Shown one piece after another: positions 24,095 through 31,788 of a DNA stretch of 64,000 nt. Every line of letters begins with the position of its first letter. Positions within the stretch are counted from its first letter, which is position 1. This stretch comes from Streptomyces spiroverticillatus. Lineage in GTDB: Bacteria > Actinomycetota > Actinomycetes > Streptomycetales > Streptomycetaceae. A program made the position numbers and the translations under genes. Location of the stretch: the NCBI GenBank assembly GCA_014650415.1, contig BMUX01000001.1, positions 831,266 through 895,265 on the forward strand, given 5' to 3'. A model generated the notes under the pieces. That model did not search any database. It was given only the letters and a program-made list of their open reading frames with translations, and was not told the origin of the DNA.

Positions 24095-24867
24095 CGTCCC
24101 CCCACCGGCAACCGGTCCGCACCGTCCTGGGCGATCCGGACGCACCGCGCCACGCGGTCGTCCTCGCCCCCGTACTGCCCCGCTGGGACCACGGTTCCTT
24201 CTTACGGGGGGCGGCCGGGCCGCTGCTCGCCTCGGGGCACCGGGTCACCGTGTACGACACCCTGTCGCTGCTGCACGAAGGCGACGACCTCAAGGCCCTG
24301 GTGAACCGCTGGGCGCCGCACCTCGCGGCGGCACCCCCCGACCTGCTGGCGGGCAACGCCCTCGGCGGCGCCGTCGTCCAGGCCCTGCTCGCCCAGGAGT
24401 GGACCCACCGGGCCAGGGTGCTGCTGCTCTCCGCCCCCACCGTCGCCGACGACGTACTGAACACCACGCTGGAGCGGATCGCGGCCGCCGTCACGGACCG
24501 GGGGCTGCCCGCCGCCCTGCGCCTCCTCGAAGAGGCCGTCCGCGGTCCGGGCCGACCGACCACCACCCGCCCCGCACCCACCGAACCCCCTCTCCCCGAC
24601 GCGGAGTCGGCCGGACGACGGCTCGCCGCCGGGCTGCGGCTGCTGCACGACGCCGACGCCCAGACCCCCGTACGGGACTTCCCCGGCCCGCTGCTGCACC
24701 TCTACGGCGAGAAGTCGCTGCTCGTACGGCGACAGCACCTGGCCACCGGCCCCGGCCCGCAGCACCGGCTCGTGGGCATCCCGCAGGCCGGCATGCGCCC
24801 GCACGCCGACCGGCCGGACCTCACCGACGAGGCCGTCACCCGATTCCTGGGAGCTGAAGACTCATGA
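24091..24867 (+). CDS. Alpha/beta-hydrolase-fold protein lacking the nucleophile serine
   Basis: The 258-residue protein is alpha/beta-hydrolase-like: LAPVLPRWDHGSFLRGAAGPLL at the oxyanion strand, HRVTVYDTLSLLHEG, and a strand-elbow-helix LLAGNALGGAVVQALL. The usual GxSxG elbow reads GNALG here, so the nucleophile Ser is Ala. The C-terminal segment FPGPLLHLYGEKSLLVRRQHL matches the strand carrying the acid, and IPQAGMRPHADRPDL carries a late His. It may be a non-catalytic or chaperone-like partner, or use a different chemistry. It overlaps both neighbours by 4 bp, implying a close partnership with the aldolase and the fused dehydrogenase. Confidence 0.72.
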   Translation: MTSPHRQPVRTVLGDPDAPRHAVVLAPVLPRWDHGSFLRGAAGPLLASGHRVTVYDTLSLLHEGDDLKALVNRWAPHLAAAPPDLLAGNALGGAVVQALLAQEWTHRARVLLLSAPTVADDVLNTTLERIAAAVTDRGLPAALRLLEEAVRGPGRPTTTRPAPTEPPLPDAESAGRRLAAGLRLLHDADAQTPVRDFPGPLLHLYGEKSLLVRRQHLATGPGPQHRLVGIPQAGMRPHADRPDLTDEAVTRFLGAEDS

Positions 24868-27095
24868 CCCGCAAGACCGTCGCGGTACTGCCCGGCGACG
24901 GAATCGGACCGGAGGTCCTGGACGCCGCACTGCCGGTGCTCGCGGACCTCGACCTCCCCCTCGACCTGGAATTCGGCGAGATCGGCTGGGACTGCTGGCG
25001 CACCGGGGGCAACCCCGTGCCGGACCGGACCTGGGACCTGATCGGCCGCAGCGACGCCGTCCTGCTCGGCGCCACCACCAGCAAACCGCGCCGCGAGGCA
25101 CTGGCCGAACTCGCCCCCGAACTGCGCGAGCACGCACCGCAGTACCTCTCGCCCATCATCCAACTCCGCCAGCGGCTCGACCTGTTCGCCAATCTGCGCC
25201 CGGTGGAGAACCACCTCGGCGGCGGCACCCCGTACCGCTTCTGCGTCGTGCGGGAGAACACCGAGGGCCTGTACGCGGGCCTGGACTTCCACCCCGTGCC
25301 CAACGCCCTGTGGCCGCTCGTCGCCGAGCACCCCAACGCACGCCGCGGCGGGCCGGACGACGCCACCGCCAGCATCCGGCTCCAGACCTCGTACGGACTG
25401 GACCGCATCCTGCGGTTCGCCTTCGAGACCGCCCGCCGGCACGGCTACGGGCGGGTCACCCTCGCCGACAAGCCCAACGTCCTGCGCCGGAGCAGCGCGT
25501 ACGTACGGGAACGGTTGGAGGCCGTCGCCGCCGACTACCCGGAGCTCCCCTTCGAGGTCCTGAACGTGGACGCCGTCGCCCTGTGGATGGCCCGCCGCCC
25601 GGAGCGCTTCGGCGTGATCGTCGCCGAGAACATGTTCGGCGACATCCTCTCCGACCTCGGCGGCGGCGTGATGGGCGGCCTGGGCCTCGCGCCCAGCGCC
25701 AACATCGGCGAGCGGGGGAACTACTTCGAGCCGGTGCACGGCAGCGCACCGGCGATGGCCGGACGCGGACGCGCCAACCCCGCCGCGGCGTTCCTCACCA
25801 TCGGCATGATGCTGGAGCACCTCGGCTTCCCGGAGGCGGCGGGCAGCGTCCACGACGCCGTCCGTCAGGTGGTCCGCCGCCGCGACCGGGTCACCTACGA
25901 CCTCGGCGGCACCGCCACCACCACCGACATGGCCCGGGCCGTCATCGAGGCCGGGCAGCGCACCACCTCCGCCCCCACCGCCGCCGTCGTCACGATCGGC
26001 GACGAACTCCTGCGCGGCGACCTGGCGGACACCAACGCCGCCGACGCCGCCCGGATGCTCGCCGAGCGCGGCATCGCGGTGCGCGTGCGCCACACCGTCG
26101 GCGACGACGAGGCCGACATCGCCGACGCCGTCCGGCCCTCCCTCGGCCGCGACGACGTGATCGTGGTCATGGGCGGGCTCGGCCCCACCTCCGACGACGT
26201 CACCCGCAGCGCCGTGGCCCGCGCGCTCGACCGCCCGCTGGAGCACCGCGAGGAGGCCTGGCAGGGCGTGGTGGAGCGGCTCACCCGGTTCGGGGTGACC
26301 GTCCACGACGACAACCGCCGCCAGGCGCTGTTCGCCGAGGGCGCCGAGCTGCTGCCGAACCCGGGCGGCACCGCCTGGGGCTGTTCCGCCGCGTCCCGGG
26401 GCAGCACGGTGATCATGCTGCCCGGCCCGCCGAAGGAGTGCCTGCCGATGCTGGCGGCGGTCCTCCGCGACGGCCTGCCCGACCTGCCCGTACCGGCCGC
26501 GACGACCACCGTCTTCCGCCGCACGCTCGGCCTCGTCGAGGCGGACGCGGCGGCCCTGGTCGACGTCCTCGTCAAGGACAGCGGCGTACCGGTCAAGCCC
26601 GCGTACCGCTGGCACTACCCGTACGTCGACGTCCGGCTCGACTGCCCGCCCGACGCCGCCGACGACCTGGCCGGACGCCTGGACGCGGTGCTCGCGCGGT
26701 ACGTCGTCACCGACCGGGACCGCACCGCGGTCCAGGAGCTCGCGCTGCTGCTCGACCGGTACGGCCTCGCCCTGGACCTCGACGACCGGCTCACCGAGGG
26801 CACCTTCGCGACCGAACTGGCACGCGAACGCGACCGCGACCGCGCGACCAGCGGCGCACCCAGCGGCGGAACGGGCCCGCTCCGGGTCTCCCTGTCGGGC
26901 GTCTGGGAGGGCGGCAACCGGACGACGTACACCGGAACGGTCACTCTCACCTGCACCGTCGCCGACGGGACCGGCCGGCGCACCGACGAGCTGACCGTCC
27001 CCAACCGGGGCGCCGAAGTCACCACGTACTTCGCCGAGTTCGCGGCCTGGTCCGTCGCCCGGCACCTCACTCTTCGTACGGAGGAATCCGCATGA
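24864..27095 (+). CDS. Isopropylmalate/tartrate-dehydrogenase-like enzyme fused to a CinA-like protein
   Basis: This 743-residue protein joins two families. Residues about 1-355 are an NAD-dependent beta-decarboxylating dehydrogenase (IPMDH/TDH family): VAVLPGDGIGPEVLDAAL, VRENTEGLYAGL, LADKPNVLRRSSAYV, ENMFGDILSDLGGG and HGSAPAMAGRGRANPAAA. Residues about 370-560 are a CinA MoCF domain: VVTIGDELLRGDLADTNA, VVMGGLGPTSDDVTRSAVA and VIMLPGPPKECLPML. The rest resembles the CinA C-terminal amidase region but its AESCTGG active-site motif is replaced by a sequence around LDDRLTEGTFATELA, so NMN deamidase activity seems lost. The fusion is intact, in frame and overlaps both neighbours by 4 bp. Confidence 0.87.
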   Translation: MTRKTVAVLPGDGIGPEVLDAALPVLADLDLPLDLEFGEIGWDCWRTGGNPVPDRTWDLIGRSDAVLLGATTSKPRREALAELAPELREHAPQYLSPIIQLRQRLDLFANLRPVENHLGGGTPYRFCVVRENTEGLYAGLDFHPVPNALWPLVAEHPNARRGGPDDATASIRLQTSYGLDRILRFAFETARRHGYGRVTLADKPNVLRRSSAYVRERLEAVAADYPELPFEVLNVDAVALWMARRPERFGVIVAENMFGDILSDLGGGVMGGLGLAPSANIGERGNYFEPVHGSAPAMAGRGRANPAAAFLTIGMMLEHLGFPEAAGSVHDAVRQVVRRRDRVTYDLGGTATTTDMARAVIEAGQRTTSAPTAAVVTIGDELLRGDLADTNAADAARMLAERGIAVRVRHTVGDDEADIADAVRPSLGRDDVIVVMGGLGPTSDDVTRSAVARALDRPLEHREEAWQGVVERLTRFGVTVHDDNRRQALFAEGAELLPNPGGTAWGCSAASRGSTVIMLPGPPKECLPMLAAVLRDGLPDLPVPAATTTVFRRTLGLVEADAAALVDVLVKDSGVPVKPAYRWHYPYVDVRLDCPPDAADDLAGRLDAVLARYVVTDRDRTAVQELALLLDRYGLALDLDDRLTEGTFATELARERDRDRATSGAPSGGTGPLRVSLSGVWEGGNRTTYTGTVTLTCTVADGTGRRTDELTVPNRGAEVTTYFAEFAAWSVARHLTLRTEESA

Positions 27096-27835
27096 CCACC
27101 GCCCAAGCCGCCCCTGCCGGGGTCACGGAACTGCGCGAGCGCCTGCTCCGCCTGGACACCGCCGCCGTGGCCGACGCGATGGACGGTCTGCGCCTCCCGC
27201 CCGGGGTGCTGCCGGGCATCGCGGCCCGCACCCCGGACGCCGTCGCCTGCGGACCCGCCTTCACCGTCCGCTACCGGGCCGTCGACGACGACACCGCGTT
27301 CCGCAGCGCCGCCGACTACCTCGACGACGTACCGGCCGGATCGGTGGTCGTCGTGGACAACAAGGGCAGCCGCACCTGCACCACTTGGGGCTCCCTGCTG
27401 AGCTCCGTCGCCCTGGCCCGGGGCGTCTGCGGCACGGTCGTGCACGGCTCGGCACGCGACGTACGGGAGAGCCGCGGCGCCGGATACCCCCTGTTCAGCA
27501 CCGGCGTGACGATGGTCAGCGGCAAGAACCGGGTGATGCTCGACCGCACCGGGGTCGAGGTCGACATCGCCGGTACGTCCGTCGCCCCGGGCGACTGGAT
27601 CATGGCCGACGACAACGGCGCGCTGCGCATCCCGGCCGCCCTGGTCGAGGGGGTCGTGCGCCGCGCCGAAGCGGTGGAGCGCACCGAGTCCCGCATCCGG
27701 GAGGCCGCGCTCGGCGGCAGCCGCCTCGACGAGGCGCGGGCCCGCTTCGGCTACGCCCGCCCGTGGGAGGACGGGGAGAACGGGGAGGACCGGGAGAACG
27801 GGGAGAACGGGGACGTCGATGACGACCGCCGCTGA
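27092..27835 (+). CDS. RraA/HMG-aldolase family protein
   Basis: The 247-residue protein belongs to the RraA-like superfamily that includes 4-hydroxy-4-methyl-2-oxoglutarate aldolases and oxaloacetate decarboxylases. Visible signatures are DTAAVADAMDGLRLPPG, GSVVVVDNKGSRTCTTWGSLL, GTVVHGSARDVRESRGAGYPLF with the Arg-Asp pair that binds metal and substrate, and PGDWIMADDNGALRIP. It is expected to make or break a C-C bond in an oxoacid, fitting the neighbouring aldolase and dehydrogenase. The C-terminus from about residue 225 is a Glu/Asn/Asp/Gly-rich tail encoded by a GGGGAGAAC-type repeat and overlaps the next gene by 17 bases. Confidence 0.82.
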   Translation: MTTAQAAPAGVTELRERLLRLDTAAVADAMDGLRLPPGVLPGIAARTPDAVACGPAFTVRYRAVDDDTAFRSAADYLDDVPAGSVVVVDNKGSRTCTTWGSLLSSVALARGVCGTVVHGSARDVRESRGAGYPLFSTGVTMVSGKNRVMLDRTGVEVDIAGTSVAPGDWIMADDNGALRIPAALVEGVVRRAEAVERTESRIREAALGGSRLDEARARFGYARPWEDGENGEDRENGENGDVDDDRR

Positions 27836-28700
27836 ACCCGCCCCGCAGTCCCCCGGGGACGCACGCTTCATCGACGTACATCACCATGTCGGCCCGGACG
27901 CGTACGTCCGCCGCCACACCGCGACCAGCGCCGGGGCGGTCTACGCCGCGCACTCCGGCTGGGTGGTCCTGAAGAACCACCTCGGCTCCACCGCGGCCCA
28001 GGCCTGGGAGGCCCGGCAGCAGGGACTGCCCGTCTCCGGGTCGATTGTCCTCAACGACCTGGCGGGCGGCTTCGACCCGCGCGCCGTCGAGCAGGCCGTC
28101 GTCCAGCACGGCGACGACAGCGGTCTGCGGCTGATCGTCCACCTCCCCACCGTCACCGGCCGCGGCCACCGCAGCCGTCTGGCCCGCACCCCCTCCCATC
28201 CGCTCCTCGCCGACGGGCAGCGCCCGCTCACCGTCACCGACGACAGCGGCACGCTCCGCCCCGAGGTGCGCGAACTCCTGCGTGCGGCAAGGGACTTGCC
28301 GGTCGTGGTCTCCACCGGCCACGCCGACGGCCACGAGGTGCGGCTGCTGGTCGACGAGGCCGTACGCCTCGACCTGCCGCGCCTCATGCTCAACCAGCCC
28401 GCCAATCCCATGACCGGGCTGACCTGCAAGGACCTGGTGGAGGTGGCCGCAGCCGAGCAGGTGTGGACCGAACAGACCGCCCTCACCCTCCTCCTCGGCT
28501 ACCAGGACCGGAGCGACTTCGACGACGTCCTGTCCCTCCTCCCGAGGACCGTCTACAGCTCCGACCTCGGCCAGCCCTCCCAGATGGACATCGCCCCCTG
28601 GCTCGACTGGAGCCGGACGGCCTTCCGGGAGGCCGGCCTGACCCGCGAGCGGGTCAGGGAGGTCACCCACGGTGCCCCCCTGACGATGCTGACCGTGTGA
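27819..28700 (+). CDS. DUF6282-family amidohydrolase-like protein
   Basis: The 293-residue protein has an HxH metal site in FIDVHHHVGPDAYVRR near residue 20, a conserved Lys in VVLKNHLGSTAAQAW, then GLPVSGSIVLNDLAGGFDPRAVEQAV, the strand LRLIVHLPTV, an STGHADGHEV segment and a late Ser-Asp in TVYSSDLGQPSQMD. This order is that of DUF6282 proteins, amidohydrolase-fold enzymes of unknown function in catabolic or biosynthetic loci. It ends the rightward operon. Cleavage of an amide, lactam or lactone in the pathway is a reasonable but unproven guess. Confidence 0.8.
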   Translation: MTTAAEPAPQSPGDARFIDVHHHVGPDAYVRRHTATSAGAVYAAHSGWVVLKNHLGSTAAQAWEARQQGLPVSGSIVLNDLAGGFDPRAVEQAVVQHGDDSGLRLIVHLPTVTGRGHRSRLARTPSHPLLADGQRPLTVTDDSGTLRPEVRELLRAARDLPVVVSTGHADGHEVRLLVDEAVRLDLPRLMLNQPANPMTGLTCKDLVEVAAAEQVWTEQTALTLLLGYQDRSDFDDVLSLLPRTVYSSDLGQPSQMDIAPWLDWSRTAFREAGLTRERVREVTHGAPLTMLTV

Positions 28701-28718
28701 CCGTATGACCCACGGGGC

Positions 28719-29084
28719 TCAGAGCCACCCCTTCTTCTTCACGAAGCCGAAGGTGGCCAGGGCCGCCACCACCACCGACCCCACCAGCACCGGCAGTGCG
28801 TAGAAGTTGTCGAAGCCGTACTCGTCGAGGTGCACGAAGTTCGCGCCGGGGATCGCCGCGAACGTGGACGGGATCACGAACATCAGCGTGATCGCCGCGA
28901 CCTTGCGGTTCTGCACCGTGGACACGACCTGCTCCTCCGTCAGCTGGTTCAGCCGGTCCATGTCCTTGTTGAAGTCCCGCAGCTCGTCACGGATTTCGCG
29001 CAGGAGCTCGACGGTGTCGGGGTGGTTCTCGCAGCCGGCGAGGGTGGCGTGGGTGTGGATGGCGTGGTTGGTGTTCGTGTTCAT
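28719..29084 (-). CDS. Short CorA-like membrane protein with degenerate GMN motif
   Basis: The 121-residue protein resembles only the C-terminal end of CorA magnesium channels. A charged helix (TVELLREIRDELRDFNKDMDRL) is followed by VAAITLMFVIPSTFAAIPGANF, where the canonical Gly-Met-Asn selectivity motif reads Gly-Ala-Asn, then a second membrane helix ending in FGFVKKKGWL. The large cytoplasmic domain is missing. The N-terminus is His/Asn/Thr rich. GGAGAA precedes ATG 29084, so it is probably expressed rather than a random remnant. It converges on the cluster operon end. It may oligomerise by itself or with the full CorA encoded near 53.5 kb. Confidence 0.7.
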   Translation of the reverse strand: MNTNTNHAIHTHATLAGCENHPDTVELLREIRDELRDFNKDMDRLNQLTEEQVVSTVQNRKVAAITLMFVIPSTFAAIPGANFVHLDEYGFDNFYALPVLVGSVVVAALATFGFVKKKGWL

Positions 29085-29149
29085 GAGCTTCTCCTGAAGG
29101 GTTGGAGGGTGAAGGGGGGTTGATTTGGGTCTGGAGGGTCGGAGGGGGG

Positions 29150-29254
29150 CTAACGCCGTCCCGTACGCCGCGAGAGCGCCAGGCAGACCGCGTTGTCGAG
29201 CGGTGCCCTGGCCAGGCGGCGGCGCAGTGCGGTCAGGCGGAAGATCGTGAGCAT
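29150..29254 (-). CDS. Possible 34-residue basic peptide
   Basis: A short ORF begins at ATG 29254 behind GAGGGAGCT and encodes MLTIFRLTALRRRLARAPLD and a further 14 residues ending in SRRTGRR. It is strongly basic with a hydrophobic start, and precedes the CorA-like gene by 65 bases on the same strand. It could be a leader peptide or a small membrane-binding protein. No family is recognised, and chance cannot be ruled out. Aside from this ORF, 29255-29738 shows no credible gene. Confidence 0.3.
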   Translation of the reverse strand: MLTIFRLTALRRRLARAPLDNAVCLALSRRTGRR

Positions 29255-29738
29255 GACAGAGCTCCCTCTGTGCGGGCACCCGGAGAGCACGGGGTGCGGC
29301 GACGCCACCGGGGCATGCGGAAGCACGCCGCGACGGGGCCGCGCGGGGGCGCGGGTGCGGTGAGGAGGTAATGCGGTGATGTCAGCGAGGAGTTGAGCGC
29401 ACTCGACTCGCCAGGGCGGGCAGGCCCGCTACCGGGGGCTGAAGCGGCTGGGGATCAGCGCGCGAAAGCGACGGAGGCGACGCGAAGTGCGGTGCGGTAA
29501 GCGCAACTCGGACTGTGATCCATGGGGACTGTCGCCTCCTCTCGGCCGTGATGTCGTGCTGCCGGGTCGTCAGGCGTGCACGTGGGTGCGGTGCGCCGGG
29601 GGGGGGCTGAGCCAGTCCGCGCGGCTCCTCCACGCTAGCAGCGTGCTCTTCGGTCCCGTGGGGCCAGAAGTCCTGCCTGGCCGGGTCGAAGGTCCCTTAC
29701 GGGGGGTGCTTGGTGGTCGCCCGGTACTGGGGCGGGTT

Positions 29739-29897
29739 TCGCCCCAGCCCCGCCCCTTCACCTAAACCCGCGGGGCATCGTGGCTGGCGTTTTGCGCAGT
29801 TCCCCGCGCCCCTGAAAGGGGCGCGGGGAACTGCGCGAGCAACCACCCACCCAGCCGCGCGGCCGAGCGCTTTAGGCGAAGGGGCGGGGCTGGGGAC
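29739..29897. repeat. Family 1 repeat as a head-to-head inverted pair (copy C)
   Basis: Two copies of the family 1 repeat face each other. The centre is a perfect 20-bp stem of GCGCAGTTCCCCGCGCCCCT (29794-29813) with its complement at 29817-29836 around GAA. The outer ends, GCCCCAGCCCCGCCCCTTCA and GAAGGGGCGGGGCTGGGG, are also mutually inverted. The whole of about 158 bp could extrude as a cruciform or fold in RNA as a very stable hairpin, and may end transcription of the symporter gene, whose stop is about 115 bases away. Confidence 0.8.
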
Positions 29898-30011
29898 CCC
29901 TCGGCCCGGCAGGCGGACCCGCACCCCCCGGCACCGCCCAAGCGCCCCACGCACGGAAGCCCCCCGACCCGAATCGGGCAGGGAGGCTCCGTACGTACAG
30001 GGAGGGCACGG

Positions 30012-31400
30012 TCACGCAGGAACCGGCACCCGCTCCTTCGACTCGGACGTCGCCGACTCGGACTCGGCCGCCGCAGACTCGGACTCGTACTCATCGATCG
30101 GAGAAGCCGACGCCGAGTTGTACGCATCGTGGTCGAGGATCTTCTCGCGTGCCGACACGATCACCGGAACCAGCGCCTGCCCGGCCACGTTCGTCGCCGT
30201 ACGCATCATGTCCAGGATCGGGTCGATCGCCATCAGCAGACCGACGCCCTCCAGGGGCAGACCCAGGGTGGAGAGGGTCAGGGTCAGCATGACCGTCGCA
30301 CCGGTCAGACCCGCGGTGGCCGCGGAGCCGATGACCGAGACGAAGACGATCAGGATGTACTCCTTGATCCCCAGCTGCACCTCGAAGATCTGCGCGATGA
30401 AGATCGCGGCGAGCGCCGGGTAGATCGCGGCGCAGCCGTCCATCTTGGTCGTCGCACCGAAGGGCACCGCGAAGGACGCGTACTCCTTCGGAACGCCCAG
30501 GCGCTCGGTGACCCGCTGGGTGACCGGCATGGTGCCGACCGAGGAGCGCGAGACGAAGGCCAGCTGGATGGCGGGCCAGGCGCCCTTGAAGAACTGGACC
30601 GGGCTGACCTTGGCGACCGTCGCCAGCAGCAGCGGGTAGACGCCGAAGAGGACCAGGGCGCAACCGACGTAGATGTCGATCGTGAAGGTCGCGTACTTGC
30701 TGAGCAAGTTCCAGCCGTACTCGTAGATCGCGTTGCCGATGAGGCCGACGGTGCCGATCGGGGCGAGGCGGATGACCCACCACAGGGCCTTCTGGAGCAG
30801 CTCCAGGACCGAGGAGGAGAGGGTCAGGATCGGCTTGGCCTTCTCGCCGAGGGCGAGGGCCGCGATGCCCGCGACGACCGCCAGGAAGACGATCTGGAGG
30901 ACTTCCAGATCCTTGAACGGCGTGATGATGTCCGTCGGGATGATGCCGGTGAGGAAGTCGATCCAGGAACCGGCGTGCTTGGGCTTCTTGCCGTCGGCCG
31001 GGGTCAGGCCGGTGCCGGCGCCCGGGTTGGTGAGCAGGCCGATCACGATGCCGATGGCGACCGCGATCAGCGAGGTGATCATGAACCAGAGCAGGGTCCG
31101 CGACGCCAGCCGGGCCGCGTTGTTGACCTGCCGGAGGTTGGTGATCGAGACGAGGATGGCGAAGAAGACCAGCGGGGCCACGGCCAGCTTCAGCAGCTGG
31201 ACGAAGAGGCCGCCGATGGTGTCGAGGGTGGTGCCGAGACCGGTCAGGTCCTGGCTCTTGGCCAGCCAGCCGAGGAAGCCGCCGAGCACGAGACCGGCAA
31301 CGATCTGCGCCCAGAACGGAATCCTGGATATGGGGTTCTTCTTCTTGGGCTTCGCAGGCTGCTCGGCCTGCTCGGCCTTCTGCGCGGGGGACGCGGACAC
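30012..31400 (-). CDS. Dicarboxylate/amino acid:cation symporter (DAACS, GltP/DctA type)
   Basis: The 462-residue transporter takes up dicarboxylates or acidic amino acids with Na+ or H+. Diagnostic segments are the serine-rich hairpin AFVSRSSVGTMPVTQ, PFGATTKMDGCAAIYPAL and DPILDMMRTATNVAGQ, where the Asp, Arg, Thr and Asn bind substrate and sodium. Eight membrane helices plus two re-entrant hairpins are apparent. GTG 31400 is chosen because GGAG lies seven bases upstream; the GTG two codons earlier is too close to it. The last 35 residues are an acidic Glu/Ser-rich tail (ESESAAAESESATSESKE) of unusual composition. It has a long leader of about 180 bases. Confidence 0.92.
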   Translation of the reverse strand: MSASPAQKAEQAEQPAKPKKKNPISRIPFWAQIVAGLVLGGFLGWLAKSQDLTGLGTTLDTIGGLFVQLLKLAVAPLVFFAILVSITNLRQVNNAARLASRTLLWFMITSLIAVAIGIVIGLLTNPGAGTGLTPADGKKPKHAGSWIDFLTGIIPTDIITPFKDLEVLQIVFLAVVAGIAALALGEKAKPILTLSSSVLELLQKALWWVIRLAPIGTVGLIGNAIYEYGWNLLSKYATFTIDIYVGCALVLFGVYPLLLATVAKVSPVQFFKGAWPAIQLAFVSRSSVGTMPVTQRVTERLGVPKEYASFAVPFGATTKMDGCAAIYPALAAIFIAQIFEVQLGIKEYILIVFVSVIGSAATAGLTGATVMLTLTLSTLGLPLEGVGLLMAIDPILDMMRTATNVAGQALVPVIVSAREKILDHDAYNSASASPIDEYESESAAAESESATSESKERVPVPA

Positions 31401-31584
31401 GGACACACTCCGGTGAAGGAAGCTGCGGAAGGCAGGAGGGGGTGGAGAAAAGGGTCGCGCTGAGAACTTCAGACGGAGCGGCGACAAGCGGCCGAGACGC
31501 GGCGGCAGAGATCGACATGCAGGCGCGCCACGAGCGGAACGCTCATGGGGTTCTGGGGCGCGGCGGATGTCGTCATGTCGAACA

Positions 31585-31613
31585 CGTTAACACCAGCACT
31601 TTGAGAACATCAA
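31585..31613 (-). promoter_or_regulatory. Candidate sigma70-like promoter for the symporter gene
   Basis: Reading the minus strand, TTGATG (31608-31613) and TTAACG (31585-31590) are separated by 17 bases, close to the vegetative consensus. The position is about 185 bases before the symporter start, implying a long 5' leader. The local AT content is higher than the surrounding average. Confidence 0.45.
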
Positions 31614-31681
31614 AGGTCTTCTTTGGGGGAAGGGTGGGGTCCGCGGGGTCCCTGGCAGCTCGGAATGAGTGAAAGACGAAC

Positions 31682-31724
31682 AATGCCCCGGGAGTTGAGC
31701 CGGTGGCTCGACTCCCGGGGCATT
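31682..31724 (-). terminator. Strong hairpin terminator after the DUF4229 gene
   Basis: Arms at 31682-31701 and 31705-31724 pair over 20 positions (AATGCCCCGGGAGT with ACTCCCGGGGCATT at the outer part, one G-T pair inside) around a GGT loop. It lies 65 bases downstream of the DUF4229 stop and just upstream of the symporter promoter, so it insulates the two leftward transcription units. Confidence 0.75.
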
Positions 31725-31788
31725 GCCGGGTGTGACGCAGCTTACGTCGCGCTTACCTCGCGTCCCAGCACGTGGGACACGGTGCGCG

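Noticed and set aside
24702..27065. 787-codon leftward ORF opposite the IPMDH-CinA gene
   Set aside because: The translation is low in hydrophobic cores and rich in Gly, Val and Arg; the opposite strand carries a complete enzyme fusion.
29455..29523. 22-codon leftward ORF beginning at ATG 29523
   Set aside because: Too short, with the ribosome binding site too far from the ATG; no sign of conservation can be judged.
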